A stretch of 64,000 nt of DNA, taken from assembly GCA_905234175.1 (NCBI GenBank), contig CAJOGX010000008.1, positions 1-64,000 on the forward strand. Direction: 5' to 3'. Numbering within the stretch: position 1 is the first letter of the stretch; each line of letters begins with the position of its first letter. Source of the stretch: an uncultured Selenomonadaceae bacterium (GTDB taxonomy: Bacteria; Bacillota; Negativicutes; Selenomonadales; Selenomonadaceae). A program made the position numbers and the translations under genes. Of this stretch, positions 35,061 through 43,829 are shown in pieces. The notes under the pieces were generated by a model. That model searched no databases. It was not told where the DNA came from and saw only the letters and a list, made by a program, of their open reading frames with translations.

Positions 35061-35702
35061 TTGCGAATCAGGAAGAAACCGAACGTCGGCGAGAAGCTTA
35101 AGGATTTTGCGGCGTTCGTGTCAACGGAAAAAATTGGCGCTGAAAAAGCTGGGCACTGGCACGAAATTTTTGCCAGCGAAAATCCTCTGCACGTCGAACT
35201 TGGTTTCGGCAAGGGCGATTTCATTTCCCAGATCGCTGAGAAAAATCCGCAGATAAATTTTCTCGGACTCGAAATTGAACCGACCGTCGTACTGGCCGCC
35301 GCGCGAAAAGTCTTTGAAAAAAATCTGCTCAACGTCCGGCTGGCGGTCTTCGACATAAACAATATCGCGGAAATTTTCGCCGAGGAGGAAGTCGACCGGC
35401 TGTATATAAATTTCTGCGACCCCTGGCCGAAAAAGCGCCACGCTAAGCGTCGACTGACGTACGTAAAATTTCTGGAGATGTACAAAAAAATTTTATCGCC
35501 CGCCGCCGAAATTCACTTCAAGACGGACAATCGCGGCTTATTTGATTTTTCGCTGGAGCAATTTGAACTGGCTGGCTTGAAAGTTTCGGACGTGACGAAC
35601 GATTTGCACGCCGCCGAGCCGCCGGAAAATATTCGCACTGAATACGAAAATCGATTCGCGGCGCTGGGCGTTCCTATCAATCGCTGCGTAGTTAGGCGGT
35701 GA
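35061..35702 (+). CDS. trmB: tRNA (guanine-N7)-methyltransferase
   Basis: TrmB methylates G46 in the variable loop of tRNA using S-adenosylmethionine. The 213-residue protein shows the N-terminal RIRKKP, the SAM site HVELGFGKGDFI, FLGLEIEPTVV, the INFCDPWPKKRHAKRRL block and IHFKTDNRGLF. The TTG at 35061 is chosen because AAGGAG lies 8 nt upstream; an in-frame TTG at 35043 precedes the ribosome site. The stop overlaps the GTG start of the SEDS gene. Confidence 0.93.
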   Translation: MRIRKKPNVGEKLKDFAAFVSTEKIGAEKAGHWHEIFASENPLHVELGFGKGDFISQIAEKNPQINFLGLEIEPTVVLAAARKVFEKNLLNVRLAVFDINNIAEIFAEEEVDRLYINFCDPWPKKRHAKRRLTYVKFLEMYKKILSPAAEIHFKTDNRGLFDFSLEQFELAGLKVSDVTNDLHAAEPPENIRTEYENRFAALGVPINRCVVRR

Positions 35703-36847
35703 GAAAATTGGCTGCAAAAACTTCAACGCCCGTCGAAACGCTCGAGGCTGAAAGTAAAAAATTCTGGAATAACGAAATGGAAGCGATTATCGGGATAATG
35801 TTCGTGCTAATAATTCTCGGCACGATAAACGTTTTCAGCGCGAGTTTCATAAAAGCCGACCTGGAGCAGGGCACGCCGTATTATTATCTTTGGCGGCAGG
35901 GGGCAAATCTTGCTGTCGGGCTGGTCGCGTTCATAATCTGCTTTCGCTGCGATTATCGCCTTTGGCGGCGGTACACGCCGTTCATACTGGCTTTTACGAT
36001 GCTGTCGCTGATTCTGGTTCTGCTGATAGGGCCGGAAGTGAACGGCGCGAAACGCTGGCTGGGGTATGGCGCGTTGCGGTTTCAGCCGGCGGAAATTGCC
36101 AAGCTGGTCGCAATCATGATAGCGGCGGCGTATCTGGCGCGGCAGGTGCGGCACAACCTCGAAATAAAAATTTTCACGCCGCAAATGGGCTTAATCGCGG
36201 TGATGTTCGCGCTGACGGAAATCGAGCCGGATATGGGGACGGCGTGCATAATTCTGGGCGTGCCGCTGATAATGCTAATCGTGGCGGGGCTCGACCGGCA
36301 AAAAGTTTACATGATGTCAGGCGCGGCGCTGGTTGGCGCGATAGCGATGATTTTGCGAAACCCTTACCGGCTGAACAGATTGAAAATTGTATTAGACCCG
36401 TGGTCGGACGCGCAGAATTACGGCTATCAGACGGTGCAGAGCCTGTCGGCGATAGGTTCGGGCGAGCTGACGGGAATGGGTCTGGGCGTCGGAATGTCGA
36501 AGTATGAATACCTGCCGGAAGCGCACACGGATTTTGCGTTCGCGATTTTCTGTCAGGAGAATGGATTTCTTGGCGCGATTTTTGTACTTTTACTTTTCGC
36601 GGCGCTGGCAGTATACGCCACACGCATAGCGGCGAAGGCGCGCGACGAGTTCGGGCAAATGCTTTCGATAGGAATTATGATTTTAATCGTCGGGCAGGCG
36701 ATAGGAAATTTGCTGATGGTCGGCGGCATGTTCCCCGTCGTAGGAATACCGCTGCCGTTCATAAGCTACGGCGGCACGTCGCTAATCGTAACAATGGCGG
36801 CGATGGGAATTTTGGCGAATATCGGGCGGCTTGGTAATAATGATTAA
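35699..36847 (+). CDS. FtsW/RodA/SpoVE-family peptidoglycan polymerase
   Basis: This 382-residue SEDS protein polymerises lipid II glycan strands with a partner transpeptidase. It has ten hydrophobic segments and the motifs [60 protein letters not shown] and the C-terminal [14 protein letters not shown]. The PEAHTDF and PFISYGG wording is closest to FtsW/SpoVE. It is outside any division-and-cell-wall cluster and no penicillin-binding protein is adjacent. The start is GTG overlapping the trmB stop; its end overlaps copA by 8 nt. Confidence 0.9.
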   Translation: MRKLAAKTSTPVETLEAESKKFWNNEMEAIIGIMFVLIILGTINVFSASFIKADLEQGTPYYYLWRQGANLAVGLVAFIICFRCDYRLWRRYTPFILAFTMLSLILVLLIGPEVNGAKRWLGYGALRFQPAEIAKLVAIMIAAAYLARQVRHNLEIKIFTPQMGLIAVMFALTEIEPDMGTACIILGVPLIMLIVAGLDRQKVYMMSGAALVGAIAMILRNPYRLNRLKIVLDPWSDAQNYGYQTVQSLSAIGSGELTGMGLGVGMSKYEYLPEAHTDFAFAIFCQENGFLGAIFVLLLFAALAVYATRIAAKARDEFGQMLSIGIMILIVGQAIGNLLMVGGMFPVVGIPLPFISYGGTSLIVTMAAMGILANIGRLGNND

Positions 36848-39383
36848 GGAAACCTATGACGTGACGGGAATGAGTTGCAGTGCGTGTTCGGCGCGCGTAG
36901 AAAAAGCTGTGGCGAAAGTTGTCGGCGCGGAAAATGTCAGCGTCAACCTGCTCACCAACAGTATGCAGGTCAGGCATAGCGAAGAAATTTCTGCCGCAAA
37001 AATTATTGACGCGGTTGTCGACGCGGGCTACGGCGCCAGCTTAAAAAATTCTGCCGCGAAACCTTCAGCCGACACGAAAAAATCTGCGCGAACTATCGAC
37101 GTGGAAATTTCCGAAATGCGAACGCGGCTCACGTGGTCGATAATTTTTCTAATCCCGACGGTTTTAATTTCAATGCACGTGGTCGGCGCGGAAATTTTCA
37201 GCGGGCGGGAAAACGCGGTAACATTCGCCTTCGCGCAGTTTCTGCTGATTCTGCCGATAATGTACCTCAACCGAAAATATTACGTGAACGGCTTCAGGAA
37301 TTTGTTTCGCGGCGCGCCGAACATGGATTCGCTGGTTGGAATGGGCTCGATGGCGGCGGCGGTTTTCGGAGCGTTCGCGCTGTTTCGCATTGGCTACGGC
37401 CTGGGGCACGGCGATTTGGCGCTGGTTGACGAGTACCGCCAGAATTTATATTTCGAGTCCGCCGGAATGATTGTCACTCTGATAACTGTCGGAAAATATT
37501 TCGAGGCGCGGGCGAAGGGCTCAACCACGCGCGCCGTCGAGGCTCTGATAAACCTTGCGCCGAAAACTGCTACAGTCCTGCGCGACGGCGTTGAAAAAAA
37601 TATTCCCGTCGAAGAATTAGTTGTCGGCGACGAAATTTCTGTGCGGCCTGGCGAAAGTTTTGCGGCGGACGGCGTTGTTATCGCTGGCGAATCGAGCGTT
37701 GACGAATCTGCGCTGACCGGCGAGAGTCTGCCCGTTGAAAAATCTGTCGGCAGCAAAGTCACGGGCGGCACGATTAACGGCGGCGGGTTCATAAAGTTTC
37801 GCGCGGAAAAAGTTGGCGGCGACACGGCGATTAGCAAAATTATCGCGCTGGTTGAGGAGGCGAGCGCCAGCAAAGCGCCAATCGCCAAGACCGCTGACAA
37901 AATCGCCGGCATTTTCGTGCCCGCCGTTATCGCAGTTTCAATCGCCGCTGGAATTTTCTGGCTGGAAAGCGGCGCCGGAGTCGAGTTCGCATTTTCAATC
38001 GCCGTTTCGATTCTGGTTATCAGCTGTCCCTGCGCGCTCGGTCTGGCGACGCCCGTTGCGATTATGGTCGGCACCGGCAAGGGCGCGGAGAATGGCATTC
38101 TGATTAAGTCCGGCGAGGCGCTGGAAACTGCGCACGAAATTGATACCGTCGTTGTTGACAAAACCGGCACGCTGACGGTCGGCAAGCCCTTCGTCACGGA
38201 TATTCTGACGTTCGACGTGGACGCTGATGAACTTTTGAAAATCGCCGCCGGTCTCGAAGCTAAGAGCGAGCACCCTCTGGCTAAGGCTGTCGTAGCCTGC
38301 GCCGCTCAGAAAAATATTCAGTCGGTTGACGTGGAAAATTTCCGCGCGGTTTTCGGGCGGGGCGTGCAGGCGCAAATTGCTGGCAGGAATTATTTCGCCG
38401 GCAACGAAAAATTTATTTCTGAAGTTGGATTTGAACTGGGCGCCGTTCGCGAGGAAGTTGCGGAGCTGGCGCGCGCCGGTAAGACGCCGATAATTTTCGC
38501 CAGCGATAAAAAACTTTTGGGCGTTATCGCCGCCGCTGACGTGGCTAAGGAAACTTCGCGCGCCGCCGTTGACGCGTTCAAAAATCTCGGCGTCGAAGTT
38601 GTCATGCTGACCGGCGACAATGAAAATACTGCGCGGGCGCTGGCTGAAAAGCTCGGAATTAAAAAATTCGTGGCGGAAGTTCTGCCGGAAGATAAGGCGG
38701 CTGAAATTTCCAAACTCCAGCGCGACGGCAAAAAAGTTGCGATGATTGGCGACGGGATTAACGACGCTCCGGCGCTGGCGAAGGCGAATCTGGGAATGGC
38801 GATTGGCGCGGGCACGGACGTGGCGATTGAGAGCGCGGACGCGGTTCTGGTGCGCAACGATTTACTTGACGCCGTGAGCGCGATAAAGCTCAGCCGCGCC
38901 GTCATGAAAAATATCCGCGAAAATTTATTCTGGGCGTTTTTTTATAACGTCGTGTGCATACCGCTGGCGGCTGGCGTTTTCTACCCCGCGTTCGGGCTTA
39001 AACTTTCGCCGATGATTGGCGCCGCCGCTATGAGCATGTCGAGCGTCTGCGTAGTTCTCAACGCGCTCCGGCTGAAATTTTTCAGGGTCACGCATTCAAA
39101 AACTTCCGCCGCTGAAAATCCCGTCGCGCAGGTTCAAATTCAAAATCTCAAAATCGTTCAGGCTGAGGAGGAAAAAATTATGACGACAAATTTGAAAATC
39201 GAAGGAATGATGTGCCAGAATTGCGTTAAGCACGTGCACAAGGCGCTTTCCAAAATGGACGGCGTGACGAATGTCGACGTGAGTCTGGAAAACAAGAGCG
39301 CCGAAGTTACCGCCACGCGCGAAATTCCAATGGACGAATTTGCGAGCGTTATCGACGACGCCGGCTACGAACTCGTTCGCTGA
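36840..39383 (+). CDS. copA: Copper-exporting P-type ATPase with an extra C-terminal HMA domain
   Basis: CopA exports Cu(I) using ATP. The 847-residue protein has an N-terminal HMA domain (GMSCSAC near residues 8-14), eight transmembrane helices, the actuator TGES, the ion-site [11 protein letters not shown], phosphorylation DKTGTLT, and [16 protein letters not shown]. After the last helices a linker of about 25 residues leads to a second HMA domain (IEGMMCQNC) resembling the copper chaperone CopZ. Directly before that domain the DNA has GAGGAGG with an 8-nt spacer and an in-frame ATG (39180), so the chaperone could also be made alone. The ATG at 36840 overlaps the ftsW/rodA end. Confidence 0.93.
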   Translation: MIKETYDVTGMSCSACSARVEKAVAKVVGAENVSVNLLTNSMQVRHSEEISAAKIIDAVVDAGYGASLKNSAAKPSADTKKSARTIDVEISEMRTRLTWSIIFLIPTVLISMHVVGAEIFSGRENAVTFAFAQFLLILPIMYLNRKYYVNGFRNLFRGAPNMDSLVGMGSMAAAVFGAFALFRIGYGLGHGDLALVDEYRQNLYFESAGMIVTLITVGKYFEARAKGSTTRAVEALINLAPKTATVLRDGVEKNIPVEELVVGDEISVRPGESFAADGVVIAGESSVDESALTGESLPVEKSVGSKVTGGTINGGGFIKFRAEKVGGDTAISKIIALVEEASASKAPIAKTADKIAGIFVPAVIAVSIAAGIFWLESGAGVEFAFSIAVSILVISCPCALGLATPVAIMVGTGKGAENGILIKSGEALETAHEIDTVVVDKTGTLTVGKPFVTDILTFDVDADELLKIAAGLEAKSEHPLAKAVVACAAQKNIQSVDVENFRAVFGRGVQAQIAGRNYFAGNEKFISEVGFELGAVREEVAELARAGKTPIIFASDKKLLGVIAAADVAKETSRAAVDAFKNLGVEVVMLTGDNENTARALAEKLGIKKFVAEVLPEDKAAEISKLQRDGKKVAMIGDGINDAPALAKANLGMAIGAGTDVAIESADAVLVRNDLLDAVSAIKLSRAVMKNIRENLFWAFFYNVVCIPLAAGVFYPAFGLKLSPMIGAAAMSMSSVCVVLNALRLKFFRVTHSKTSAAENPVAQVQIQNLKIVQAEEEKIMTTNLKIEGMMCQNCVKHVHKALSKMDGVTNVDVSLENKSAEVTATREIPMDEFASVIDDAGYELVR
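39180..39383 (+). CDS. Possible internally initiated CopZ-like copper chaperone
   Basis: In frame within copA, ATG 39180 is preceded by GAGGAGG (39165-39171) at the ideal 8-nt spacing. The 67-residue product ([15 protein letters not shown]...) is a complete HMA fold with the CxxC copper site and the usual ferredoxin-like length of free CopZ. Translation from this site would give a soluble chaperone plus the fused form from one mRNA. The Glu-Glu codons that create the site could also be coincidence. Confidence 0.45.
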   Translation: MTTNLKIEGMMCQNCVKHVHKALSKMDGVTNVDVSLENKSAEVTATREIPMDEFASVIDDAGYELVR

Positions 39384-39405
39384 AAAATTTTCCACGCAAA
39401 AAAAT

Positions 39406-39437
39406 AAGCCTCGGCAGAATTTGTCGGGGCTTTTGTT
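39406..39437 (+). terminator. Terminator between copA and maf
   Basis: AAGCCTCGGCA (39406-39416) pairs over 11 positions, with G-T pairs, with TGTCGGGGCTT (39422-39432), followed by a short T run. It lies between convergent genes. Confidence 0.75.
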
Positions 39438-39440
39438 ATT

Positions 39441-39998
39441 TTAGAAATTTATGCCAGCGGATTTTGCAAGCGTCCTCAGGCGGAACAGCGGCAGACCGAC
39501 GACGTTCGACCAGTCGCCGTTAATTTTCTCGATGAACTTGGCGGCGCCGCCCTGCAGTGCGTAACTGCCGGATTTATCGAGCGGCTCGCCGGTTTTGACG
39601 TACGCCCAAATTTCCGCGTCAGTCATTTCGCCAAAAAAAACTTCGGTGACTTCCGCCGCCGTGAAAGTTTCGCCGCCGCTGACAATCGCCAGACCGGTAA
39701 TGACTTCGTGCTTCTTGCCGGAAAGTTTGCGGAGCATATCGAAGGCGCCGGTTTCGCCGTGGGGCTTGCCGAAAATTTCGCCGTTCAAAACAACAATCGT
39801 ATCGGCGCCAATCACGGTATCGCTGGGGAAATCCTGCGCGACGGTCTCAGCCTTGAGCCGCGCATTTTTTATAGCAAGTTCGCGCGGGTTGCTGGAAGTT
39901 TCAAGCTCGGCGGCGTCACAGCCAGCTATTTTGAAGTCGGCGCAAAGTTTTTTGAGCAGTTCCTCGCGGCGCGGCGACTTCGACGCTAAAATTATCAT
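39441..39998 (-). CDS. maf: Maf-like nucleotide pyrophosphatase
   Basis: Maf proteins hydrolyse dTTP, UTP or modified nucleotides to monophosphates. The 185-residue protein begins with IILASKSPRREELLKKL (SxSPRR nucleotide site), then SDTVIGADTIVVLNGEIFGKP, KHEVITGLAIV, YVKTGEPLDKSGSYALQG and VGLPL, all family landmarks. The ATG at 39998 lies two bases past the thrS stop and its GGAG is inside the last thrS codons, so translation is coupled. Upstream in-frame codons belong to antisense thrS sequence. Confidence 0.93.
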   Translation of the reverse strand: MIILASKSPRREELLKKLCADFKIAGCDAAELETSSNPRELAIKNARLKAETVAQDFPSDTVIGADTIVVLNGEIFGKPHGETGAFDMLRKLSGKKHEVITGLAIVSGGETFTAAEVTEVFFGEMTDAEIWAYVKTGEPLDKSGSYALQGGAAKFIEKINGDWSNVVGLPLFRLRTLAKSAGINF

Positions 39999-39999
39999 C

Positions 40000-41784
40000 T
40001 CAGTACTCCAAATCGCGGCTGGAAATTTTCTGCTGGACGTAAGCGACAAAATCGTCCACGCTCATATCAACGCTGTCCTTGCTGCCGTACTTGCGAATCG
40101 GCAGGACGCCGGTTTCAACTTCCTTATCGCCAATGACGATAGCGTAGGGAACTTTTTTAACCTGGGCGTCGCGAATTTTCTTGCCGGTCTTTTCGCTGCG
40201 GTCGTCGACTTCGGCGCGGAAGCCAAGGTCGAAAAATTTTTTGCAAAGTTCGTTGGCGTAGGCGTTGTGGTTGTCGGTAATCGGCAGAATTTTAATCTGG
40301 AGCGGCGCGAACCAGACGGGGAAGGCGCCGGCGAAATTCTCAATCAAAATTCCAATGAAGCGCTCGATACTGCCGTAAACGACGCGGTGAACCATAATTG
40401 GGCGGTGTTTCTCGCCGTCCTCGCCGGTGTAGGTCATGTCGAATTTTTCTGGGAGCATCATGTCAAGCTGAATGGTGCCGCACTGCCACGTTCTGCCAAT
40501 CGAGTCGCGGAGGTGGAAATCGATTTTCGGGCCGTAGAAAGCGCCGTCGCCCTCGTTGATAATGTATTCCAGCCCGCGATTGTCGAGAGCTTTTTTGAGC
40601 GCGGAAGTGGCCGCCTCCCAAACCTCGTCGCTGCCCATGGAATTTTCCGGCCGCGTCGAAAGTTCCGCCTTGTAGGTCAGCCCGAAAGTTTTATACACTT
40701 CGTCGAAAAGGTCAATCGTCTTTTGAATTTCCGGCTCAATCTGTTCTGGCGTCATGAAAATATGCGCGTCGTCCTGCGTAAAGTTTCTGACGCGGAAAAG
40801 TCCGTGGAGCGCGCCGCTAAGTTCGTGGCGGTGAACTAAACCGAGCTCAGCGGTACGCAGCGGAAGTTCGCGGTAACTGTGCGGGTGCGTGTTGTAAACC
40901 AGAATCGCGCCAGGGCAGTTCATGGGCTTGACGGCGTAGTCCTCGTCGTCGATTTTCGTGAAGTACATGTTTTCCTTGTAGTGATCCCAGTGGCCGGAAG
41001 TTTCCCAGAGCTTGCGGTTGAGAATTATCGGCGTCTTAATTTCGCTGTAGCCGTAGCGGCGGTGCACACTGCGCCAGTAATTCAGCAGCTCGTTCTGGAT
41101 AATCATGCCGTTGGGGTGGAAAAACGGGAAGCCAGGACCTTCGTCGTGCAGGCTGAAAATATCCAGCTCCTTACCGAGTTTACGGTGGTCGCGGCGCGCC
41201 GCCTCCTCAAGCATGTGCAGATATTCCTTCAGCTCGTCTTTGGAATAAAACGCCGTGCCGTAAATTCTCTGCAACATTTTATTATGTTCGTCGCCGCGCC
41301 AGTAAGCTCCGGCAATCGACATGAGTTTGAACGCCCTGACTTTGCCGGTAGAAAGTACGTGCGGCCCCGCGCAAAGGTCGGTGAAGTCGCCCTGCGTGAA
41401 CAGAGAAATTTCGGCGTCTTCGGGCAGCGCGGTTATGAGTTCGACTTTGTAAGTTTCGTCGAGGTCGCCAAACATTTTCAGAGCGTAGGCGCGGCTTACA
41501 ACACTGCGTTCGAGCTTGAGATTCTGCTTGACGATATTTTTCATTTCGTTTTCGATGTCCGCCAGATCTTCGTCGGTGAGCTTGCGTTCCATATCAATAT
41601 CGTAATAGAAACCGGTGTCAATCGCCGGCCCGATAGCGAGCTTAACATTTTTGCCGTCGGCGCCGCCGTAAAGGTGCTTGACAGCCTGCGCCATGATATG
41701 AGAAGCGGTGTGGCGGAGCGAGTGCAGTGCCTCGGCGCCGTCGACTTCCGCGATACTGCCGTCCTTCGTGATAATTTTTTCCAT
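40000..41784 (-). CDS. thrS: Threonyl-tRNA synthetase lacking the TGS domain
   Basis: ThrS charges tRNA(Thr). The 594-residue protein starts almost directly with the editing domain (LRHTASHIMAQAVKHLYGG with the HxxxH zinc/editing motif), then the class II core (MNCPGAILVYN, RTAELGLVHRHELSGALHGLFRVRNFTQDDAH) and the anticodon-binding domain. The roughly 60-residue N-terminal TGS domain of usual 640-residue enzymes is missing, and the upstream DNA is promoter sequence, not a frameshifted TGS. No T-box leader is visible in the 136-bp gap. It is followed by maf with translational coupling. Confidence 0.93.
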   Translation of the reverse strand: MEKIITKDGSIAEVDGAEALHSLRHTASHIMAQAVKHLYGGADGKNVKLAIGPAIDTGFYYDIDMERKLTDEDLADIENEMKNIVKQNLKLERSVVSRAYALKMFGDLDETYKVELITALPEDAEISLFTQGDFTDLCAGPHVLSTGKVRAFKLMSIAGAYWRGDEHNKMLQRIYGTAFYSKDELKEYLHMLEEAARRDHRKLGKELDIFSLHDEGPGFPFFHPNGMIIQNELLNYWRSVHRRYGYSEIKTPIILNRKLWETSGHWDHYKENMYFTKIDDEDYAVKPMNCPGAILVYNTHPHSYRELPLRTAELGLVHRHELSGALHGLFRVRNFTQDDAHIFMTPEQIEPEIQKTIDLFDEVYKTFGLTYKAELSTRPENSMGSDEVWEAATSALKKALDNRGLEYIINEGDGAFYGPKIDFHLRDSIGRTWQCGTIQLDMMLPEKFDMTYTGEDGEKHRPIMVHRVVYGSIERFIGILIENFAGAFPVWFAPLQIKILPITDNHNAYANELCKKFFDLGFRAEVDDRSEKTGKKIRDAQVKKVPYAIVIGDKEVETGVLPIRKYGSKDSVDMSVDDFVAYVQQKISSRDLEY

Positions 41785-41844
41785 ACTGATTTTCCCCCGT
41801 GAGTCAGAAAAACTTTTGCTGAAACTGATTCAGCTTGTCTAAAA

Positions 41845-41853
41845 ATTATATCA
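41845..41853 (-). promoter_or_regulatory. Extended -10 promoter of thrS
   Basis: On the minus strand TGA-TATAAT (complement of 41845-41853). A 6-bp hairpin, GCTGAA/TTCAGC (41818-41834), lies in the leader. No T-box features were seen. Confidence 0.5.
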
Positions 41854-41878
41854 CAGCGCGTCAATAGTAAACTTTTTC

Positions 41879-41907
41879 TTGAAATTCGCGCGGCGGTGAT
41901 TTATAAT
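41879..41907 (+). promoter_or_regulatory. Promoter of the 131-codon gene
   Basis: TTGAAA (41879-41884), a 17-nt spacer and TATAAT (41902-41907). The expected start of transcription, about 41914, is only about 7 nt before the GTG at 41921. Confidence 0.7.
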
Positions 41908-41920
41908 ACGAAAAAAAATT

Positions 41921-42316
41921 GTGCGGGTGTTGAAATTGGCGACGATAGACAGATTCAGAGAAATTTTGGACAAGGGCGGCTTCGCAATCGACGGGAAATT
42001 CGTGCCGCTGACGGCGCAGCTGAAGTATGACTGCATGGCGGCTGTGCACACGATGGAGGAAGTTTTGAACTTAGCGGCGGAAATTCAGAAACGCAACGCC
42101 AGGCGCGATAAGCTTCGCGGAAAAATTTCCAGCAGCTTTAAACTTTCGCTGAAAAAATTTGTAGAGGACGAGGAGCCGGTTACGCTGAAGAAAATCGACG
42201 CGGCGATTCATGGACTGCACGAATGCCGCCGCGAACTTTTGAAAATCGAGACCGCTGACAACGAAACCGAAAAGCTCGCCGAATTTATTAAGGACGGAAT
42301 TACGGCGGGCAGGTGA
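41921..42316 (+). CDS. Helical protein of unknown function
   Basis: A basic, mostly helical protein of up to 131 residues (MEEVLNLAAEIQKRNARRDKLRGKI and KKIDAAIHGLHECRRELLKIE suggest coiled coils). No known domain was recognised. Start choice is uncertain: GTG 41921 is almost at the predicted transcription start, while TTG 41936 has GGGTG 6 nt upstream. It is 4 nt from the next gene (PNPOx-like), with which it is probably cotranscribed. Confidence 0.6.
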   Translation: MRVLKLATIDRFREILDKGGFAIDGKFVPLTAQLKYDCMAAVHTMEEVLNLAAEIQKRNARRDKLRGKISSSFKLSLKKFVEDEEPVTLKKIDAAIHGLHECRRELLKIETADNETEKLAEFIKDGITAGR

Positions 42317-42320
42317 GTTT

Positions 42321-42821
42321 ATGTTCAGAGAAATGCGCCGCGCCAAATGCCAGCTCAAAGCCGAGACCGCTGAAAAAATTCTGCGCGAAGGAATTTTCGG
42401 CGTGCTGGCGCTTTCAGGCGACGACGGTTACAGCTACGCCGTGCCGCTCAACTACGCTTACGCCGACGGCAAAATTTATTTCCACAGCGCGAAGATCGGT
42501 CACAAGCTTGACGCCGCCGCGCGTAACGACAAAGTTTCGTTTTGCGTCGTGGCTCAGCACGAAGTTGTTGCCGAGGAATTTACCAGCTACTTCGCCAGCG
42601 CGATTGCTTTCGGCAGAATCAGAATCGTCGAGGATAATGCCGACCCCGAAAAGCTGCGCGCGCTCGAACTTTTAGCCGACAAATATTCGCCGGACGTTGA
42701 TAAAAGTTTACGCGATAAGGAACTTGCCCGCATTGGCGCCGTCAAAGTTTTAGTTTTGGAAATTGAGCACTTGACTGGCAAGGCGGCGCGGGAACTCGTT
42801 CGTGACGGGAAAATCAGCTGA
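42321..42821 (+). CDS. Pyridoxamine 5'-phosphate oxidase-like flavoprotein (NimA-like)
   Basis: The 166-residue split-barrel protein resembles the NimA/PNPOx-like family that binds FMN or haem-like cofactors: MRRAKCQLKAETAEKILREGIFGVLALSGDDGYSYAVPLNYAY, then KIYFHSAKIGHKLDAAARNDKVSFCVVAQ. Members reduce nitro compounds or serve unknown redox roles. It follows the helical protein by 4 nt and converges on birA. Confidence 0.88.
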   Translation: MFREMRRAKCQLKAETAEKILREGIFGVLALSGDDGYSYAVPLNYAYADGKIYFHSAKIGHKLDAAARNDKVSFCVVAQHEVVAEEFTSYFASAIAFGRIRIVEDNADPEKLRALELLADKYSPDVDKSLRDKELARIGAVKVLVLEIEHLTGKAARELVRDGKIS

Positions 42822-42831
42822 AATAAAAATT

Positions 42832-42863
42832 GGACAGCCGCAAGTTGACTGCCCATTTTTTTA
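42832..42863 (+). terminator. Possible terminator between convergent genes
   Basis: TGG-A-CAG pairs with CTG-C-CCA across one mismatch and is followed by TTTTTTTATTTT. It lies between the PNPOx-like gene and birA. Confidence 0.4.
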
Positions 42864-43829
42864 TTTTGCGCGAATGGAAACGTCGCCGGCGTAAACCGTC
42901 CTCAGCTCGCCGCCCACGTCGACAATCAGCGCGCCGTCCGCGTCAATGTCAACCGCCACGCCGCCAAAACTTTCGCCGGTCTCAGCCGAAATGACGCTGA
43001 TATTTTTGCCGAGTGTGACGTTAAATTTGCGCCAGAGCTGAAAAATTTCGCTGAAGTCGTTCGCAGTGTAGAGCGCGTCAAATTCTTCGAGCACGGCGCG
43101 GAAAAAGTCAGCGCGGGGTAAATTCTTGCCGCCGTTGACTTCGGAAAGCGACGCCGCAATTTTTTGAAGTTCAGCGGGAAATTCCTCGCGTTTGACGTTG
43201 ACGTTAATACCGACGCCGACGATTATGTAGTTGACGCGGCTGACTTCGGCGCTGAGCTCAGTCAAAATGCCGACGAGTTTCCTGCCTTCGTAGAGAATAT
43301 CGTTCGGCCATTTAATTTCGGCGCGAAGTTTAAAACGTTCCATCGCCCTGGCAACTGCGACCGCCGCCAGCAAGGTGAATTTCGGCGCGTCTTTCGGCAG
43401 ACATTTCGGGCGCAGAATCAGCGAAAACCAGATACCTTTTTCCTTCGGCGAGAAAAAATTCCGCTCAAGCCTGCCCCTGCCGCCGGTCTGTTCCTCCGCC
43501 ACGACGACCGTACCGTCAGCCGCGCCGCTTTCCGCCAGCTTTTTCGCGAGCCGGTTAGTCGAGTCGACGGAATCTCGGTGGACAATTTCCGCGCCGATAA
43601 TTTTCGCGTTGAGTTCGTGCTGAATAATTTCGGGAAGGAGCAGGTCGGGCGTGCTGTTGAGTTTGTAGCCGAGCCGTTCGCTGCTTTGAATTTCGTAGCC
43701 GCTGTTGCGCAGGGCGCGAATGTGTTTCCAGACGGCGGCGCGCGAAACGTTGAACTTTTCCGCAATCGTCTCGCCGGAAGTGAAATTTCCGCCGGCGCCG
43801 CGCAGCATATCCAAAATATTTTTCTTCAA
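42861..43829 (-). CDS. birA: Biotin protein ligase and biotin operon repressor
   Basis: BirA biotinylates carboxylase carrier proteins and, in the two-domain form, represses biotin genes. The 322-residue protein has an N-terminal winged helix (SGETIAEKFNVSRAAVWKHIRALRNSGYEI), the catalytic core with DSVDSTNRLAKKL, the biotin-binding GGRGRLERNFFSP, KWPNDILYEGRKLVGIL and a C-terminal SH3-like domain. The start is TTG with GAGGCGG upstream, and it overlaps the asparaginase stop by 4 nt, so it is the last gene of a minus-strand run. Confidence 0.95.
   Translation of the reverse strand: MKKNILDMLRGAGGNFTSGETIAEKFNVSRAAVWKHIRALRNSGYEIQSSERLGYKLNSTPDLLLPEIIQHELNAKIIGAEIVHRDSVDSTNRLAKKLAESGAADGTVVVAEEQTGGRGRLERNFFSPKEKGIWFSLILRPKCLPKDAPKFTLLAAVAVARAMERFKLRAEIKWPNDILYEGRKLVGILTELSAEVSRVNYIIVGVGINVNVKREEFPAELQKIAASLSEVNGGKNLPRADFFRAVLEEFDALYTANDFSEIFQLWRKFNVTLGKNISVISAETGESFGGVAVDIDADGALIVDVGGELRTVYAGDVSIRAK

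Noticed and set aside
36840-36848. Loss of the ftsW stop or fusion to copA
   Set aside because: The 8-nt overlap is an ordinary stop/start overlap in different frames.
41785-41920. T-box riboswitch upstream of thrS
   Set aside because: The gap is only 136 bp and contains two promoters; no specifier stem or T-box sequence was seen.
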